Shown here: piece by piece, positions 33,298 through 42,200 of the stretch | How positions within the stretch are numbered: the first letter of the stretch is position 1 | How the letters are laid out: each line of letters begins with the position of its first letter | Assembly (NCBI GenBank): GCA_016714685.1 | Contig: JADKCH010000001.1 | Coordinates: forward strand, 186,001-250,000 | Origin: Candidatus Geothrix odensensis | GTDB taxonomy: Bacteria; Acidobacteriota; Holophagae; Holophagales; Holophagaceae | Direction of reading: 5' to 3' | DNA length: 64,000 nucleotides | Program-made: the position numbers and the translations under genes | The notes under the pieces: model-generated | What the model was told of the DNA's origin: nothing | Seen by the model: only the letters and a program-made list of their open reading frames with translations | Databases searched by the model: none

Positions 33298-33391
33298 AAC
33301 CGCGAAAATCGCGAAAGACGCGAAACGAAAAACCGCCACCTCTGACAGGGTGGCGGTTCCTTTTTCGGCCTTGTTCGCGTGTTTCGCGGTT
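33298..33391. repeat. Nested inverted repeat and bidirectional terminator between prfC and aldolase
   Basis: The inner stem AACCGCCACC (33331-33340) / GGTGGCGGTT (33349-33358) is flanked by A- and T-runs and should terminate both converging genes. The outer arms AACCGCGAAA (33298-33307) / TTTCGCGGTT (33382-33391) pair perfectly, and the left arm continues with reiterated CGCGAAA units. The layout recalls the CCACGAAG repeats at 11191 and 61008. Confidence 0.75.
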
Positions 33392-33398
33392 CCTTCTT

Positions 33399-34319
33399 TC
33401 ACGCGTTCTTGAACGTGTCCATCACATCGTGCAGCAGCTTGATGGCTTCCGGCTTTGGGCGCTGGAAGGCGTTGCGGCCCATGATGCTGCCGAAGGCTCC
33501 GCCGGCCGCCAGCTCGGCCACTTCCTTCAGCACTTCGTCGGTGCCCTTGGCTTCGCCGCCGCTGAAGATCACGATGCGGCGGCCGTTGAAGGCGCTGCGG
33601 ACCACTTCCCGCACGCGGTCCGAGAGCGTGTCGATGGGGATGCCGGTCTTCTCGAAGGTCGCGGCGGCCTCCTTCACCTCCAGGTGCTTCTTGGGGGGCT
33701 TCACCTTGATGATGTGGGCGCCCAGCTGGGCGGCGATCTGGGCGGCGTAGCCCGCCACGTCCACGGCGGTCTCGCCATCCTTGGAGAGTCCGGCGCCACG
33801 GGGGTAGGACCAGACGACACTGGGTAGACCCACGGCCTTGGCTTCGAGAATGAGCTCGCGCAGGTTCTCGTACTGCTCATTGCGGGCGCCGCTGCCGGGG
33901 TAGATGGTGTAGCCGATGGCCGCGCAGCCCAGGCGCAGGGCGTCCTCCACGCTGCCGGTGATGGCGCTGCAGGGCTCGTGGCCCTTGCTCAGGCAGTCGC
34001 TGTTGTTGAGCTTGAGGATGAGCGGGATGTCCCCGGCGTAGTCGGAGGCCACGTGCTCGATGAAGCCCAGGGGGGCGGCGTAGGCGTTGCAGCCGGCCTC
34101 GATGGCCAGCTCCACGTGGTAGCGGGGATCGTAGCCCGCCGGATTGGGGGCGAAGCTGCGGGCGGGGCCGTGCTCGAAGCCCTGGTCCACGGGCAGGATC
34201 ACGAACTTGCCGGTGCCGGACAACCTGCCGGTGTTCATGAGGCGGGCCAGGTTGGCCTTCACGCCCGGGGTTTCAGAGGCGTACCAGGACAGGATCTCGC
34301 GGACGCGTGCGGTGGCCAT
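33399..34319 (-). CDS. fbaB: Class I fructose-bisphosphate aldolase, DhnA/FbaB type
   Basis: A 306-residue aldolase of the bacterial/archaeal class I (DhnA-like) family, interconverting fructose 1,6-bisphosphate and triose phosphates through a Schiff base. The catalytic Lys lies in AHIIKVKPPKKHLEV. Other family segments are VILPVDQGFEHGPARSF, IGYTIYPGSGARNEQY and IVIFSGGEAKGTDEVL. A strong AGGAGG site precedes the ATG at 34319. It is followed on the same strand upstream by the hydroxyacyl-CoA dehydrogenase gene (44-bp gap). Confidence 0.93.
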   Translation of the reverse strand: MATARVREILSWYASETPGVKANLARLMNTGRLSGTGKFVILPVDQGFEHGPARSFAPNPAGYDPRYHVELAIEAGCNAYAAPLGFIEHVASDYAGDIPLILKLNNSDCLSKGHEPCSAITGSVEDALRLGCAAIGYTIYPGSGARNEQYENLRELILEAKAVGLPSVVWSYPRGAGLSKDGETAVDVAGYAAQIAAQLGAHIIKVKPPKKHLEVKEAAATFEKTGIPIDTLSDRVREVVRSAFNGRRIVIFSGGEAKGTDEVLKEVAELAAGGAFGSIMGRNAFQRPKPEAIKLLHDVMDTFKNA

Positions 34320-34363
34320 TCAGAACCTCCTGAAGGTGAAAGGTTGTGGGGATCGGGCTGGGT

Positions 34364-35224
34364 TCAAGCCTTCGCGCTGTAGTCGTAGAAGCCGCGGCCC
34401 GACTTCTTTCCCAGCCAGCCCGCATCCACGTACTTGATCAGCAGTGGGCAGGGGCGGTACTTGGGATCGCCCAGGCCTTCATGTAGCACGTTGAGGATGA
34501 AGAGGCAGGTGTCCAGGCCGATGAAATCCGCCAGGGTGAGAGGGCCCATGGGGTGGTTCATGCCGAGCTTCATGATCCCGTCGATGCTCTCCACGCTGGC
34601 CACGCCCTCGTACAGGGCGTAGATGGCCTCGTTGATCATGGGCAGCAGCACGCGGTTGCTGACGAAGCCGGGGAAGTCGTTGCAGTGGATGGGGGTCTTG
34701 CCGAGTTGCTTCGACAGCTCCATGACCGCCTCGAAGGTGGCGTCCTCCGTGGCCAGGCCGCGGATCACTTCGATGAGCTGCATCACGGGGACCGGGTTCA
34801 TGAAGTGCATGCCGATGAAGGCCCCGGGCCGCTTGGTGATGGCCGCCAGCTTGGTGATGGAGATGCTGCTGGTGTTCGACGCCAGGATGGCGCCGGGCTT
34901 GCACACGGCGTCCAGGGTCTCGAAGATCTGCTTCTTGACCTCCCACTTCTCGGTGGCGGCCTCGATGACGATGTCGCAGGCGGCCAGCTCTTCCAGCTTC
35001 GTGGTGGTGCGGATGCGGCCCAGCACGGCGGCCTTCTCCTCGGCGGTCAGCTTGCCCTTGTCCACGCCCCGCTGGAGGTTCTTGTCGATGGTGGCCACGC
35101 CCTTGGCGGCGAAGGCCTCGCTGATGTCCTGCATGAGGACTTGAAACCCGGCCTGGGCGAAGACGTGGGCGATGCCGTTGCCCATCTGGCCGGCGCCGAT
35201 GACGCCGATGCTCTGGATGCTCAT
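34364..35224 (-). CDS. hbd: 3-hydroxybutyryl-CoA (3-hydroxyacyl-CoA) dehydrogenase
   Basis: A 286-residue NAD-dependent dehydrogenase acting on (S)-3-hydroxyacyl-CoA. The Rossmann motif is GVIGAGQMGNGIAHVFAQAG. The catalytic region includes GMHFMNPVPVMQLIEVIRG (His/Glu dyad) and NDFPGFVSNRVLLPMINEAI. The C-terminal domain reads MNHPMGPLTLADFIGLD. The single-domain size fits Hbd/PaaH rather than the FadB fusion. GGAG upstream supports the ATG at 35224. Other acyl-CoA enzymes occur in the window at 49768 and 55482, not in the same operon. Confidence 0.94.
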   Translation of the reverse strand: MSIQSIGVIGAGQMGNGIAHVFAQAGFQVLMQDISEAFAAKGVATIDKNLQRGVDKGKLTAEEKAAVLGRIRTTTKLEELAACDIVIEAATEKWEVKKQIFETLDAVCKPGAILASNTSSISITKLAAITKRPGAFIGMHFMNPVPVMQLIEVIRGLATEDATFEAVMELSKQLGKTPIHCNDFPGFVSNRVLLPMINEAIYALYEGVASVESIDGIMKLGMNHPMGPLTLADFIGLDTCLFILNVLHEGLGDPKYRPCPLLIKYVDAGWLGKKSGRGFYDYSAKA

Positions 35225-35350
35225 GGATTCTCTCCTTCGTGGGGTAGCGGGAACAGGCGAACGGGCAGGGGGCTGGGGCCGCTGCGGCGTGGAGGGCGGA
35301 ATGGCGGGTGGTCCAGCCTCAATTCTAACCCTGGGGCGATGTGCCCGCCT

Positions 35351-36037
35351 TCACCAGCTGGCCAGGAGGGCCGGCAGATCGCGGATGGTCTCCAGCACTG
35401 GGAAGGGGGCATCCCCAGGCGCGGCGACCACCTCGTGGGCCCAGGTCAGGTGGTAGGGGATGTGGATGGCCCGGGCCCCCAGGGCCAGGACGGGCAGGAT
35501 GTCGGACTTCACCGAATTGCCCACCATGATGAATCCCGCCGGCCGGATGCCATGCCGTTCAAGGATGGCGGCGTAGGCGCCTTCGTCCTTCTCGGAGACG
35601 ATCTCCACCTTCGAGAAGTGGGTGCCCAACCCCGATCGCGCCAGTTTGGTCTCCTGGTCGAAGAGGTCGCCCTTGGTGATCAGCATGAGGTCGTAGGAAT
35701 TCGACAGTTCCTGCAGCACCTCGGCCACACCCGGGAGGGGTTCCACGGGCTTGGCCAGCATGGCCTTGCCGAGTTCCACCACCTGCCGAATGCCGGCGCC
35801 GTCCAGGCGGTCCTCGGTGAGTTCCAGGGCGGTTTCGATCATGGAGAGCGTGAACCCCTTGATCCCGTAGCCGTAGTGGCCGAGGTTCCGCAGCTCGGTG
35901 TCGTGCAGGCGGGCGTCGATCCAGGCATCGTCGTGGTACGGCCGCAGCAGGGCGCGGAAGGCCTCCTGGGTCTCGGCATAGTGCGACTCGTTGTGCCAGA
36001 GGGTATCGTCGGCATCGAAGGCCAGGGGTCGGAGCAT
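35351..36037 (-). CDS. HAD-superfamily hydrolase
   Basis: A 228-residue phosphatase-like protein. Motif I is FDADDTLWHNE (nucleophile Asp and Asp+2), motif II is LMLITKGD, motif III Lys is in VSEKDEGAY and motif IV is MVGNSVKSDI. A helical cap lies between motifs I and II (about residues 18-95). The FDADDTLW form is shared with phosphoglycolate-phosphatase-like and YjjG-like members. Substrate unknown. A 126-bp gap separates it from the next gene on its strand. Confidence 0.88.
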   Translation of the reverse strand: MLRPLAFDADDTLWHNESHYAETQEAFRALLRPYHDDAWIDARLHDTELRNLGHYGYGIKGFTLSMIETALELTEDRLDGAGIRQVVELGKAMLAKPVEPLPGVAEVLQELSNSYDLMLITKGDLFDQETKLARSGLGTHFSKVEIVSEKDEGAYAAILERHGIRPAGFIMVGNSVKSDILPVLALGARAIHIPYHLTWAHEVVAAPGDAPFPVLETIRDLPALLASW

Positions 36038-36090
36038 GGCGGTTCCTGGGGGCTGTCCCCAGCCTACAATGGACGATTCCCGGGGACACC

Positions 36091-36447
36091 ATGGCTGCTT
36101 CTAAAACCCGAACCGACTGGGCCCTCCTGCTCTTGCGGCTGGCCGTGGGCGGGCTGGCCGTCGCGCAGGCCTTCCCGGTCCTGCGGAACGCGCACGGCGC
36201 CATCACCACCGCCCACGCGGCCCGCTGGAGCCTGGCCCTGGGAGAGCTGGCGTGCGGCACCCTGATCCTTTTCGGTGTCTGGGTTCCCCTCGCGGGCGGA
36301 GTCCTGGCGGCCGTGCTGGGCTGGCCCCTGGTCCATGGCTGGCTGCACGGCAGCGGCCCGCTCTCGAACCTGGGCGGGCTCTTCCGCCTGCTGGCGGGCC
36401 TGGCCTGCGCCGTCGGCGGCGGCGGCAAGTGGGCCCTGGAAAGGTAG
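36091..36447 (+). CDS. DoxX-like small membrane protein
   Basis: A 118-residue protein with four hydrophobic helices (LLLLRLAVGGLAVAQAFPVL; WSLALGELACGTLILFGVW; PLAGGVLAAVLGWPLVHGWL; LGGLFRLLAGLACAVGG), the pattern of the DoxX family. DoxX proteins are linked to redox or membrane stress functions but are poorly defined. A TACAAT -10-like box lies at 36065-36070. It is followed after 7 bp by the exonuclease gene, so the two are probably one operon. Confidence 0.72.
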   Translation: MAASKTRTDWALLLLRLAVGGLAVAQAFPVLRNAHGAITTAHAARWSLALGELACGTLILFGVWVPLAGGVLAAVLGWPLVHGWLHGSGPLSNLGGLFRLLAGLACAVGGGGKWALER

Positions 36448-36454
36448 GTCCGTC

Positions 36455-37270
36455 ATGCTGCGCCCACCCCACCACCAGATCTTCGCCTTCGACGCCGAGT
36501 GGGTGCCCGATCCCGCCACCGGCCGCCGCGTGCTCGACCTGCCCGGAGATCTGCCGGATGAGGCCGTCATCGAGCGCATGTGGGCCTACGGCGGGGCCAC
36601 GGAGGCCGAGCCCCGGCCCTACCTGAAGACCATCCTCTGCCGGGTGGTCTCCATTGCGGCCGTGATCCGCACCGTGAAGCATGGCGAGGTCACGCACCGG
36701 CTCTACGCCCTGCCGGAGGGGCCCGAGGCGCTGCCGGAGGATGACCTGCTGCGCCGCTTCCTGGTGGCCATGGGTGACAAGAAACCCCAGCTGGTGGGGT
36801 TCAACTCCCGGGACGCGGACCTGCCCATCCTGGTGCAGCGGGCCATGGTGCACCGCCTCTCGATCCCCGGCCTCGGCCGCAGCGCCGAGAAGTGGGCGGC
36901 CGGCGACTTCTTCGACCGCTACGGCAATCAGCACATCGATCTGCGGGAGATCACAGGCGCCTGGGGCAAGGCCTCCTCCACCCTGCACGAGCTGGCCACG
37001 GCCTGCGGCATCCCGGGCAAGCTGGGCACCGATGGCAAGAGCGTCATCGATCTCTGGCGGGCCGGGGATGTGGCCGGCATCGTCCGCTACAACCAGTTCG
37101 ACGCGCTCACCACCTTCCTGGTGTGGCTGCGGGCCATGACCCTCTCGGGCCATCTGACGCCCGAGCAGATGGAGGCCGAGGAAGCCCAGATCAGGGCCCT
37201 GGTCCAGCAGAAGGCCGCCCTCGATCCTGGCTTCAATGTCTACCTCGAAGGCTGGGCCCGGCTCGCCTGA
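36455..37270 (+). CDS. Predicted 3'-5' exonuclease, DNA polymerase B-like (DEDDy)
   Basis: A 271-residue protein from the ATG at 36455, with AGGTAGG upstream. The exonuclease motifs are visible: Exo I in FAFDAEWVPD, Exo II in LVGFNSRDADLPIL, Exo III in VRYNQFDALTTFL. The intervening HIDLREITGAWGKASSTLHE helix is characteristic of the predicted PolB-like exonuclease family (DNA_pol_B_exo2). It is a stand-alone nuclease without a polymerase domain. Role in repair or replication is inferred from the family; no repair gene is adjacent. Confidence 0.85.
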   Translation: MLRPPHHQIFAFDAEWVPDPATGRRVLDLPGDLPDEAVIERMWAYGGATEAEPRPYLKTILCRVVSIAAVIRTVKHGEVTHRLYALPEGPEALPEDDLLRRFLVAMGDKKPQLVGFNSRDADLPILVQRAMVHRLSIPGLGRSAEKWAAGDFFDRYGNQHIDLREITGAWGKASSTLHELATACGIPGKLGTDGKSVIDLWRAGDVAGIVRYNQFDALTTFLVWLRAMTLSGHLTPEQMEAEEAQIRALVQQKAALDPGFNVYLEGWARLA

Positions 37271-37281
37271 GCCGCTTTTTC

Positions 37282-37309
37282 TTGCAAGCCGAGGCGAGGC
37301 CGCTAGACT
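37282..37309 (+). promoter_or_regulatory. Candidate promoter for the aquaporin gene
   Basis: TTGCAA (37282-37287), 16-bp spacer, TAGACT (37304-37309), about 40 bases before the ribosome-binding site AGGAGG of the gene at 37357. Confidence 0.4.
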
Positions 37310-37356
37310 GGGCGCGATCCAACTCTATACGCGCTTTTTCTTCCCAGGAGGCACCT

Positions 37357-38034
37357 GTGAGCAAGCGGCTTGCGGCGGAATTTTTCGGAACCCTCTGGCT
37401 GGTGCTGGGCGGCTGCGGCAGCGCCGTGCTGGCGGCGGCCTTTCCCGGCGTGGGCATCGGTCTCCACGGGGTCAGCCTGGCCTTCGGCCTCACGGTGCTG
37501 ACCATGGCCTTTGCCATAGGCCCCATCTCCGGCTGCCACCTGAATCCCGCGGTGACCCTGGGGCTGGCTGTGGGTGGCCGCTTCGCCTACAAGGACCTGG
37601 TGCCCTACTGGATCGCCCAGGTGCTGGGGGCGGTGGCGGCCTCGGCCATCCTCTACGTGATCGCCACGGGCAACGGCTCCGCCATCGGCGGCTTCGCCAG
37701 CAACGGCTATGGTGAGCACTCCCCGGGCAAGTACAGCCTGGGTGCCGCCTTCCTGACGGAGGTGGTGATGACCTTCTTCTTCCTCATGGTCATCCTGGGC
37801 AGCACCGCCAAGAAGGCGGCGCCGGGCTTCGCCCCCATCGCCATCGGCCTCTGCCTAACCCTCATCCACCTCATCAGCATCCCCGTCACCAACACCTCCG
37901 TGAACCCCGCCCGCAGCACGGGGCCGGCCCTGTTCGTGGGGAGCTGGGCGCTGTCCCAGCTCTGGCTCTTCTGGGTGGCCCCGCTCCTCGGCGCCGCCTT
38001 GGCTGGGGTTGTGTTTCCCAAGCTGGAGGAATAG
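37357..38034 (+). CDS. aqpZ: Aquaporin (AqpZ-like MIP channel)
   Basis: A 225-residue six-helix channel. The start is a GTG at 37357 with CAGGAGG 7 bases upstream. Both half-helix NPA boxes are present: GCHLNPAVTLG and SVNPARSTGPA. The selectivity filter residues appear water-type: Phe in the LTMAFAIG helix, His in LTLIHLISIP, Thr in VTNTSVNPARS and the Arg after NPA. These favour water over glycerol. A promoter-like element precedes it, so it is likely transcribed on its own. Confidence 0.93.
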   Translation: MSKRLAAEFFGTLWLVLGGCGSAVLAAAFPGVGIGLHGVSLAFGLTVLTMAFAIGPISGCHLNPAVTLGLAVGGRFAYKDLVPYWIAQVLGAVAASAILYVIATGNGSAIGGFASNGYGEHSPGKYSLGAAFLTEVVMTFFFLMVILGSTAKKAAPGFAPIAIGLCLTLIHLISIPVTNTSVNPARSTGPALFVGSWALSQLWLFWVAPLLGAALAGVVFPKLEE

Positions 38035-38103
38035 TCCCCGGGATTGGCATGGCTTGAGCAATCCCGAGGAGGGGCCGATACACTTTTGACCCAGGGAGTC
38101 GCC

Positions 38104-38406
38104 ATGAGCCAAGAGATCCGACCCGAGGACCTCATCGTCACCGAGCAGGACGGCACCCGTCGCATCAACCATGACGTCATCGAGAGCTATGGCCTCTTCA
38201 ACCTGCCCCGCGCCACCATGCGCCAGGCCCTGATGGTTTATTACGACAACGCCAGCCGGCAGGGCCGGGGCGCCGCCCAGACGGTGCGCACCTTCATCAC
38301 CCTGGCCAGCTCCATCACCCGCTTCCCCCGGCAGGTGGCCATCAACTTCACCCGGGGCGTGGCCTATCGGCGGAACATGCGCATGCTCAGGCGCTTCAGT
38401 CGCTGA
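38104..38406 (+). CDS. Small basic protein of unknown function
   Basis: A 100-residue protein I do not recognise, with an AGGGAG ribosome-binding site ahead of the ATG at 38104. The first half is acidic (MSQEIRPEDLIVTEQDGTRR). The second half is strongly basic and may be helical (ITRFPRQVAINFTRGVAYRR, then NMRMLRRFSR). No signal peptide and no membrane helix are evident. A weak promoter-like pair lies at 38054-38084. Its stop is 1 base from the stop of the convergent ymdB-like gene. The coding style matches its neighbours, so I believe it is real. Confidence 0.65.
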   Translation: MSQEIRPEDLIVTEQDGTRRINHDVIESYGLFNLPRATMRQALMVYYDNASRQGRGAAQTVRTFITLASSITRFPRQVAINFTRGVAYRRNMRMLRRFSR

Positions 38407-38407
38407 T

Positions 38408-39178
38408 TCAGAGCTTCCGCATGATCCGTTCAATGCCGATGGCCTTCTTGCCTTCGGTGGTGACCAGCACGGCGTGGAGCTGCAGGTCCCCCTCGGCGAC
38501 CTCGTACTTCGGGCGGATCACCTTGAGGAAGCGGCCCAGGCTGGCCTCCTTCTTCATGCCGATGACGCCCTCGTAGGGGCCGGTCATGCCGATGTCGGTG
38601 ACATAGGCGGTGCCGCCGTGCAGCACCTTGGCGTCGAGGGTGCCCACATGGGTGTGGGTCCCCAGCACGGCCGCCGCCCGGCCCTCCAGGTGGTAGCCCA
38701 TGGCCTGGGCCTCGCTGGTGGCCTCGGCGTGCATGTCCACCAGCACGAGGTCGGCGCGCTCCTTCTGCAGGATGGCGTCCACGCAGCGGAAGGGGCAGTC
38801 GCAGGGGGGCATGTGCACCCGGCCCATGAGGTTGATGACCAGCACCTCGGCCCCCGAGGGCGTGTGCAGCTTCACCCAGCCGCTCCCGGCCGTCTCGGCG
38901 GGGTGGTTCGCGGGGCGGAGCAGGCGCGGCTCCTGGCGGAAATAGCCCTCGATGCCCTTCACGTCGAAGGCGTGGTTGCCCGTGGTGATGACATCCACGC
39001 CCAGCTTGTCAAACCACTCCCGGGCGATGGCCTCGGTGATGCCGTGGCCATGGGCGGCGTTCTCGCCGTTCACCACCACCAGATCGGCCCCGGTCTCCCG
39101 GCGCAGGTCGGGCACGAAGGCCTCCACCAGCCGCCGCCCCGGTTCCCCCACCACATCGCCCAACGCCAGAATCCGCAT
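38408..39178 (-). CDS. YmdB-type metallophosphoesterase
   Basis: A 256-residue member of the TIGR00282/YmdB family, di-metal phosphodiesterases shown in Bacillus to hydrolyse 2',3'-cyclic nucleotides. Metal-binding motifs are ILALGDVVGEPGRR, VVNGENAAHGHG, TTGNHAFD, VDMHAEATSE and LGTHTHVGT. Conserved family text GTAYVTDIGMTGP is also present. In many bacteria the gene sits by rny, which is not seen here. Confidence 0.9.
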   Translation of the reverse strand: MRILALGDVVGEPGRRLVEAFVPDLRRETGADLVVVNGENAAHGHGITEAIAREWFDKLGVDVITTGNHAFDVKGIEGYFRQEPRLLRPANHPAETAGSGWVKLHTPSGAEVLVINLMGRVHMPPCDCPFRCVDAILQKERADLVLVDMHAEATSEAQAMGYHLEGRAAAVLGTHTHVGTLDAKVLHGGTAYVTDIGMTGPYEGVIGMKKEASLGRFLKVIRPKYEVAEGDLQLHAVLVTTEGKKAIGIERIMRKL

Positions 39179-39205
39179 GGAACCAGCCTAGCGAAATTCC
39201 CCATG

Positions 39206-39233
39206 AAAAAGGCCCCCGGGGTGCGGGGGCCTT
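39206..39233 (-). terminator. Terminator after the first TonB-dependent receptor gene
   Basis: Stem AAGGCCCCCG (39209-39218) / CGGGGGCCTT (39224-39233). Read on the minus strand it ends in a T-run and lies 19 bases past the receptor stop. Confidence 0.8.
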
Positions 39234-39251
39234 CTCTGGGGGCGGGTCCGC

Positions 39252-42200
39252 TCAGTACTTGAGGCGGATGCCGAGCTGCACTTCGCGGGACTTGGTGCGA
39301 TCCACCTGGGACAGCTGGCCGTAGGACGCAGAGGGAGCGGTGGCCACATTCGTGCCCCACTTGTAGTTGGCGGCGGGGACAAAGAAGTCAGGCTTGTTCA
39401 GGATGTTGTAGATATCCAGGATGGCCTCCACCTGGAAGCGCTTGGTGAGCTTGAAGGCGCGGGTCACGCGCACATCGAACTGCTGGTAGCTGGGCTGCCG
39501 CTGATCATTGCGGCTCTGGCCGGCCAGGATGTGGTTGGCCATGTTGTCGCCGTTCAGATCGTTGGAATAGTAGGCGGTATAGGGCAGGCCCGATTGGTAG
39601 AGCCCGCGGATGGCCACGTCCAGGTTCTGGCCCAGGGGGAAGTAGAAGACGACATTGGCCACCAGGCGCCGGTCGCTGTCGCCGTAGCCGAAGTTGGAGG
39701 CGGGATCCTGGGGGTTCGGGGTCTGGGAGGCGCCCAGCTCGCTGGTGAAGTCGGTGCTGGCGGAGGTGTAGGTGCCACGCTCGAAGGAGCCCGTGTCCTG
39801 GCTGCGGGACCAGGTGGCGTTGGCGATCAGGCCGGTGCGGTCGTTCCAGGTCTTCTTGGCGGTCAGGCTGACGCCACGATAGAAGCCATAGCCATCGGTC
39901 TTGACCAAGTAGACATCACTAAAACCGCCCACGGGGTTCCCGGGAACGGTGGCGGCAGGACCGAAGTCAACACGGCGGCCGGCGACCACGGCATAGCCGG
40001 GGCGAGTGGCGGTGGTCCAGGCGTTGTTGCTGGAGGCGTAGCCATCGTTGTAGTGGCCGCCCGCGATCAGGGTTCCGGTGGAATCCAGCTGGCCCAGGTT
40101 GATGTTCTCGAAGCGCTGCAGGTGCTCGTACTTCACGTAGGTGCCGCTGATGCCCACCACGAGGTTGTTGCCCAGGTCGTGCTCGACGCCCAGGTTCAGC
40201 TTCTTGGACTGGGAGAGCTTGTTGTTGGGATCCCAGAGCGAGGTGGGGGAGGCGCCGGCGGTGAAGAGCCCGCTGGTGGCGATGGCGGCCAGCTCGGCAT
40301 CCGTGGCCTTGCGCAGGCTGGTGCCGCTGAGGAGGTTGGTGGCGCTCAGCAGGCCGGAATTGAACAGGGCGAGGTTGGCGGCGTTCGTCTTGTTCAGGGC
40401 GAAGGAGTAGTTGGTGATGATCTGGCCGTTGCCGGTCATGGTGTTGGAGTGCAGCAGCAGCGGGGTGGGGCTGGTGAAGACGCCGTAGCCGCCGCGGATC
40501 ACGGTCCTGCCCTTGCCGTCCAGGTCGAAGCTGAAGGCGAGGCGGGGGTCCGTGGTGCTGGCACCGTAGCCCTGGTCCAGCCCCTTGAAGTTCGGGTTCG
40601 GGTGGGGGTTGTCGGAGAAGGTCTGCTTGTTGTAGCGGAACCCCGCCGTGAGGGTCAGCCGCTTGTCGAACAGGCCGGAATACTGGGCCTGGGCGAAGAA
40701 GCCATCGGTGCCGGTCTTCATGGGGATGCGGCCGTTGTAGGGGCTCACGCCGCCGGCGTAGGTGATGCCGCCGGGGGTGCCCGCGGCCAGGGTGCCCGTG
40801 GCCCAGGCGGTGGCGCCGGCGTAGGTGTCGAAGCGCCAGGAACCCGCGTTGTTCTGGAAGAACTGGTTGTCCTCGTCGACCCGGAGGAAGTCCACGCCGC
40901 CCTTGATCTGCAGGTCCCCGTGGGCCCAGGTGGTGGCGCTGAAGAACTGGGTGGTGAGCTCGTTGCTCTCTCGCGGCGTGGAGGTCTTGGTGCCGAAGGA
41001 CATGTTGGTGCCGGAGGTGGGGATGGCGATGGCGGGCGTGCCGGGGGCGGCATTTCCGGTCATGGGGCGGGCCTCACGGGCCAGCTGCAGACGGCTCTCC
41101 GTGTAGAGCTCGGGGGTCCAGATGTTGTTGGCCTCCAGCACCCAGCTGATGGACTGCACGCGGGTGGGGATGTTGTTGCTCTCGGCGTTGTTGGGGCTGG
41201 CGCTGGTGTTCTGCAGGGTGTCCGTCATGTCCTGGAAGTTGACGCGGAACACGAAGCGGTGGTTCTGGCTGGCCACCCAGTCCACGCGGCCGAAGTACAC
41301 CGTGTTGGTGTTCGACATGGGGTAGGGGTGGGCCGGAATGCCCAGGCCGGGATCGCCGAATTCCTGCGCCAGGGTGAGGCCCGAGCGGCTGGTGATGACC
41401 CCGCCCAGAGGCGAGGCCAGGAAAGTCGTCCGGTCAGCCGCAGTCATGCCGGCGGCCGTGCTCGTGGTCGTCGCGATGGGGTTTGCCGTGATCTTCTTGG
41501 TGTAGCGCTCCACGCCCACGAAGTAGAAGAGCTTGTCCTTGATCAGCGGGCCGCCGATGTTGAAGTTGAGGTTCTCGGAATCGTTGGTGCGGGCGGCGGC
41601 GCCGGAACCGCCGTAGGGTGGCCGGTCAGAGGACTCGGTCCAGGCGGTCTTGCGCAGCTGGTAGAGGGCGCTGCCGGTCACCTCGTTGGTGCCGCCCTTG
41701 GTGATGGCGTTGATGGTGGCGCCGGCCTGGGCGTACTGGGCGTCGAAGCCGTTGGTGACGACCTGCAGCTCCTTGATGGTGTCGGCGCCGAAGATGAAGG
41801 GCGTGTAGACGCCGCCGCGCTGCTCATTGAAGAAGGCGGAGTTGTTGCTGGCACCGTCGATCTGGATGGCGTTGAAGATCTGCCGGCCGCCTTCCACCAC
41901 CAGGCGGGCCGGGCTGCCGGAACCAGCCGTGACACCGGGGGCCAGCTTGGCCACATCCGTGAAGTTGCGGGTGACCAGGGGGATGGACTGCACGAGGTCC
42001 TGCTCGAGGGTGGTCACCGTGCTCACCTGCCGGGTGTCCACAGTGCCGGCCGCCGCCACCACTTCCACCACGGCCCCGACTTCGGAGGCTTCCAGGGCGG
42101 GGCTCAGGGTCACCGAGTTGCCGAGGGTGACGCGGATGGTCTCCTTCACGGGCTTGAAGCCCGGGGCCGAGACGAGCACCTCATAGATGCCGCTGGGCAG

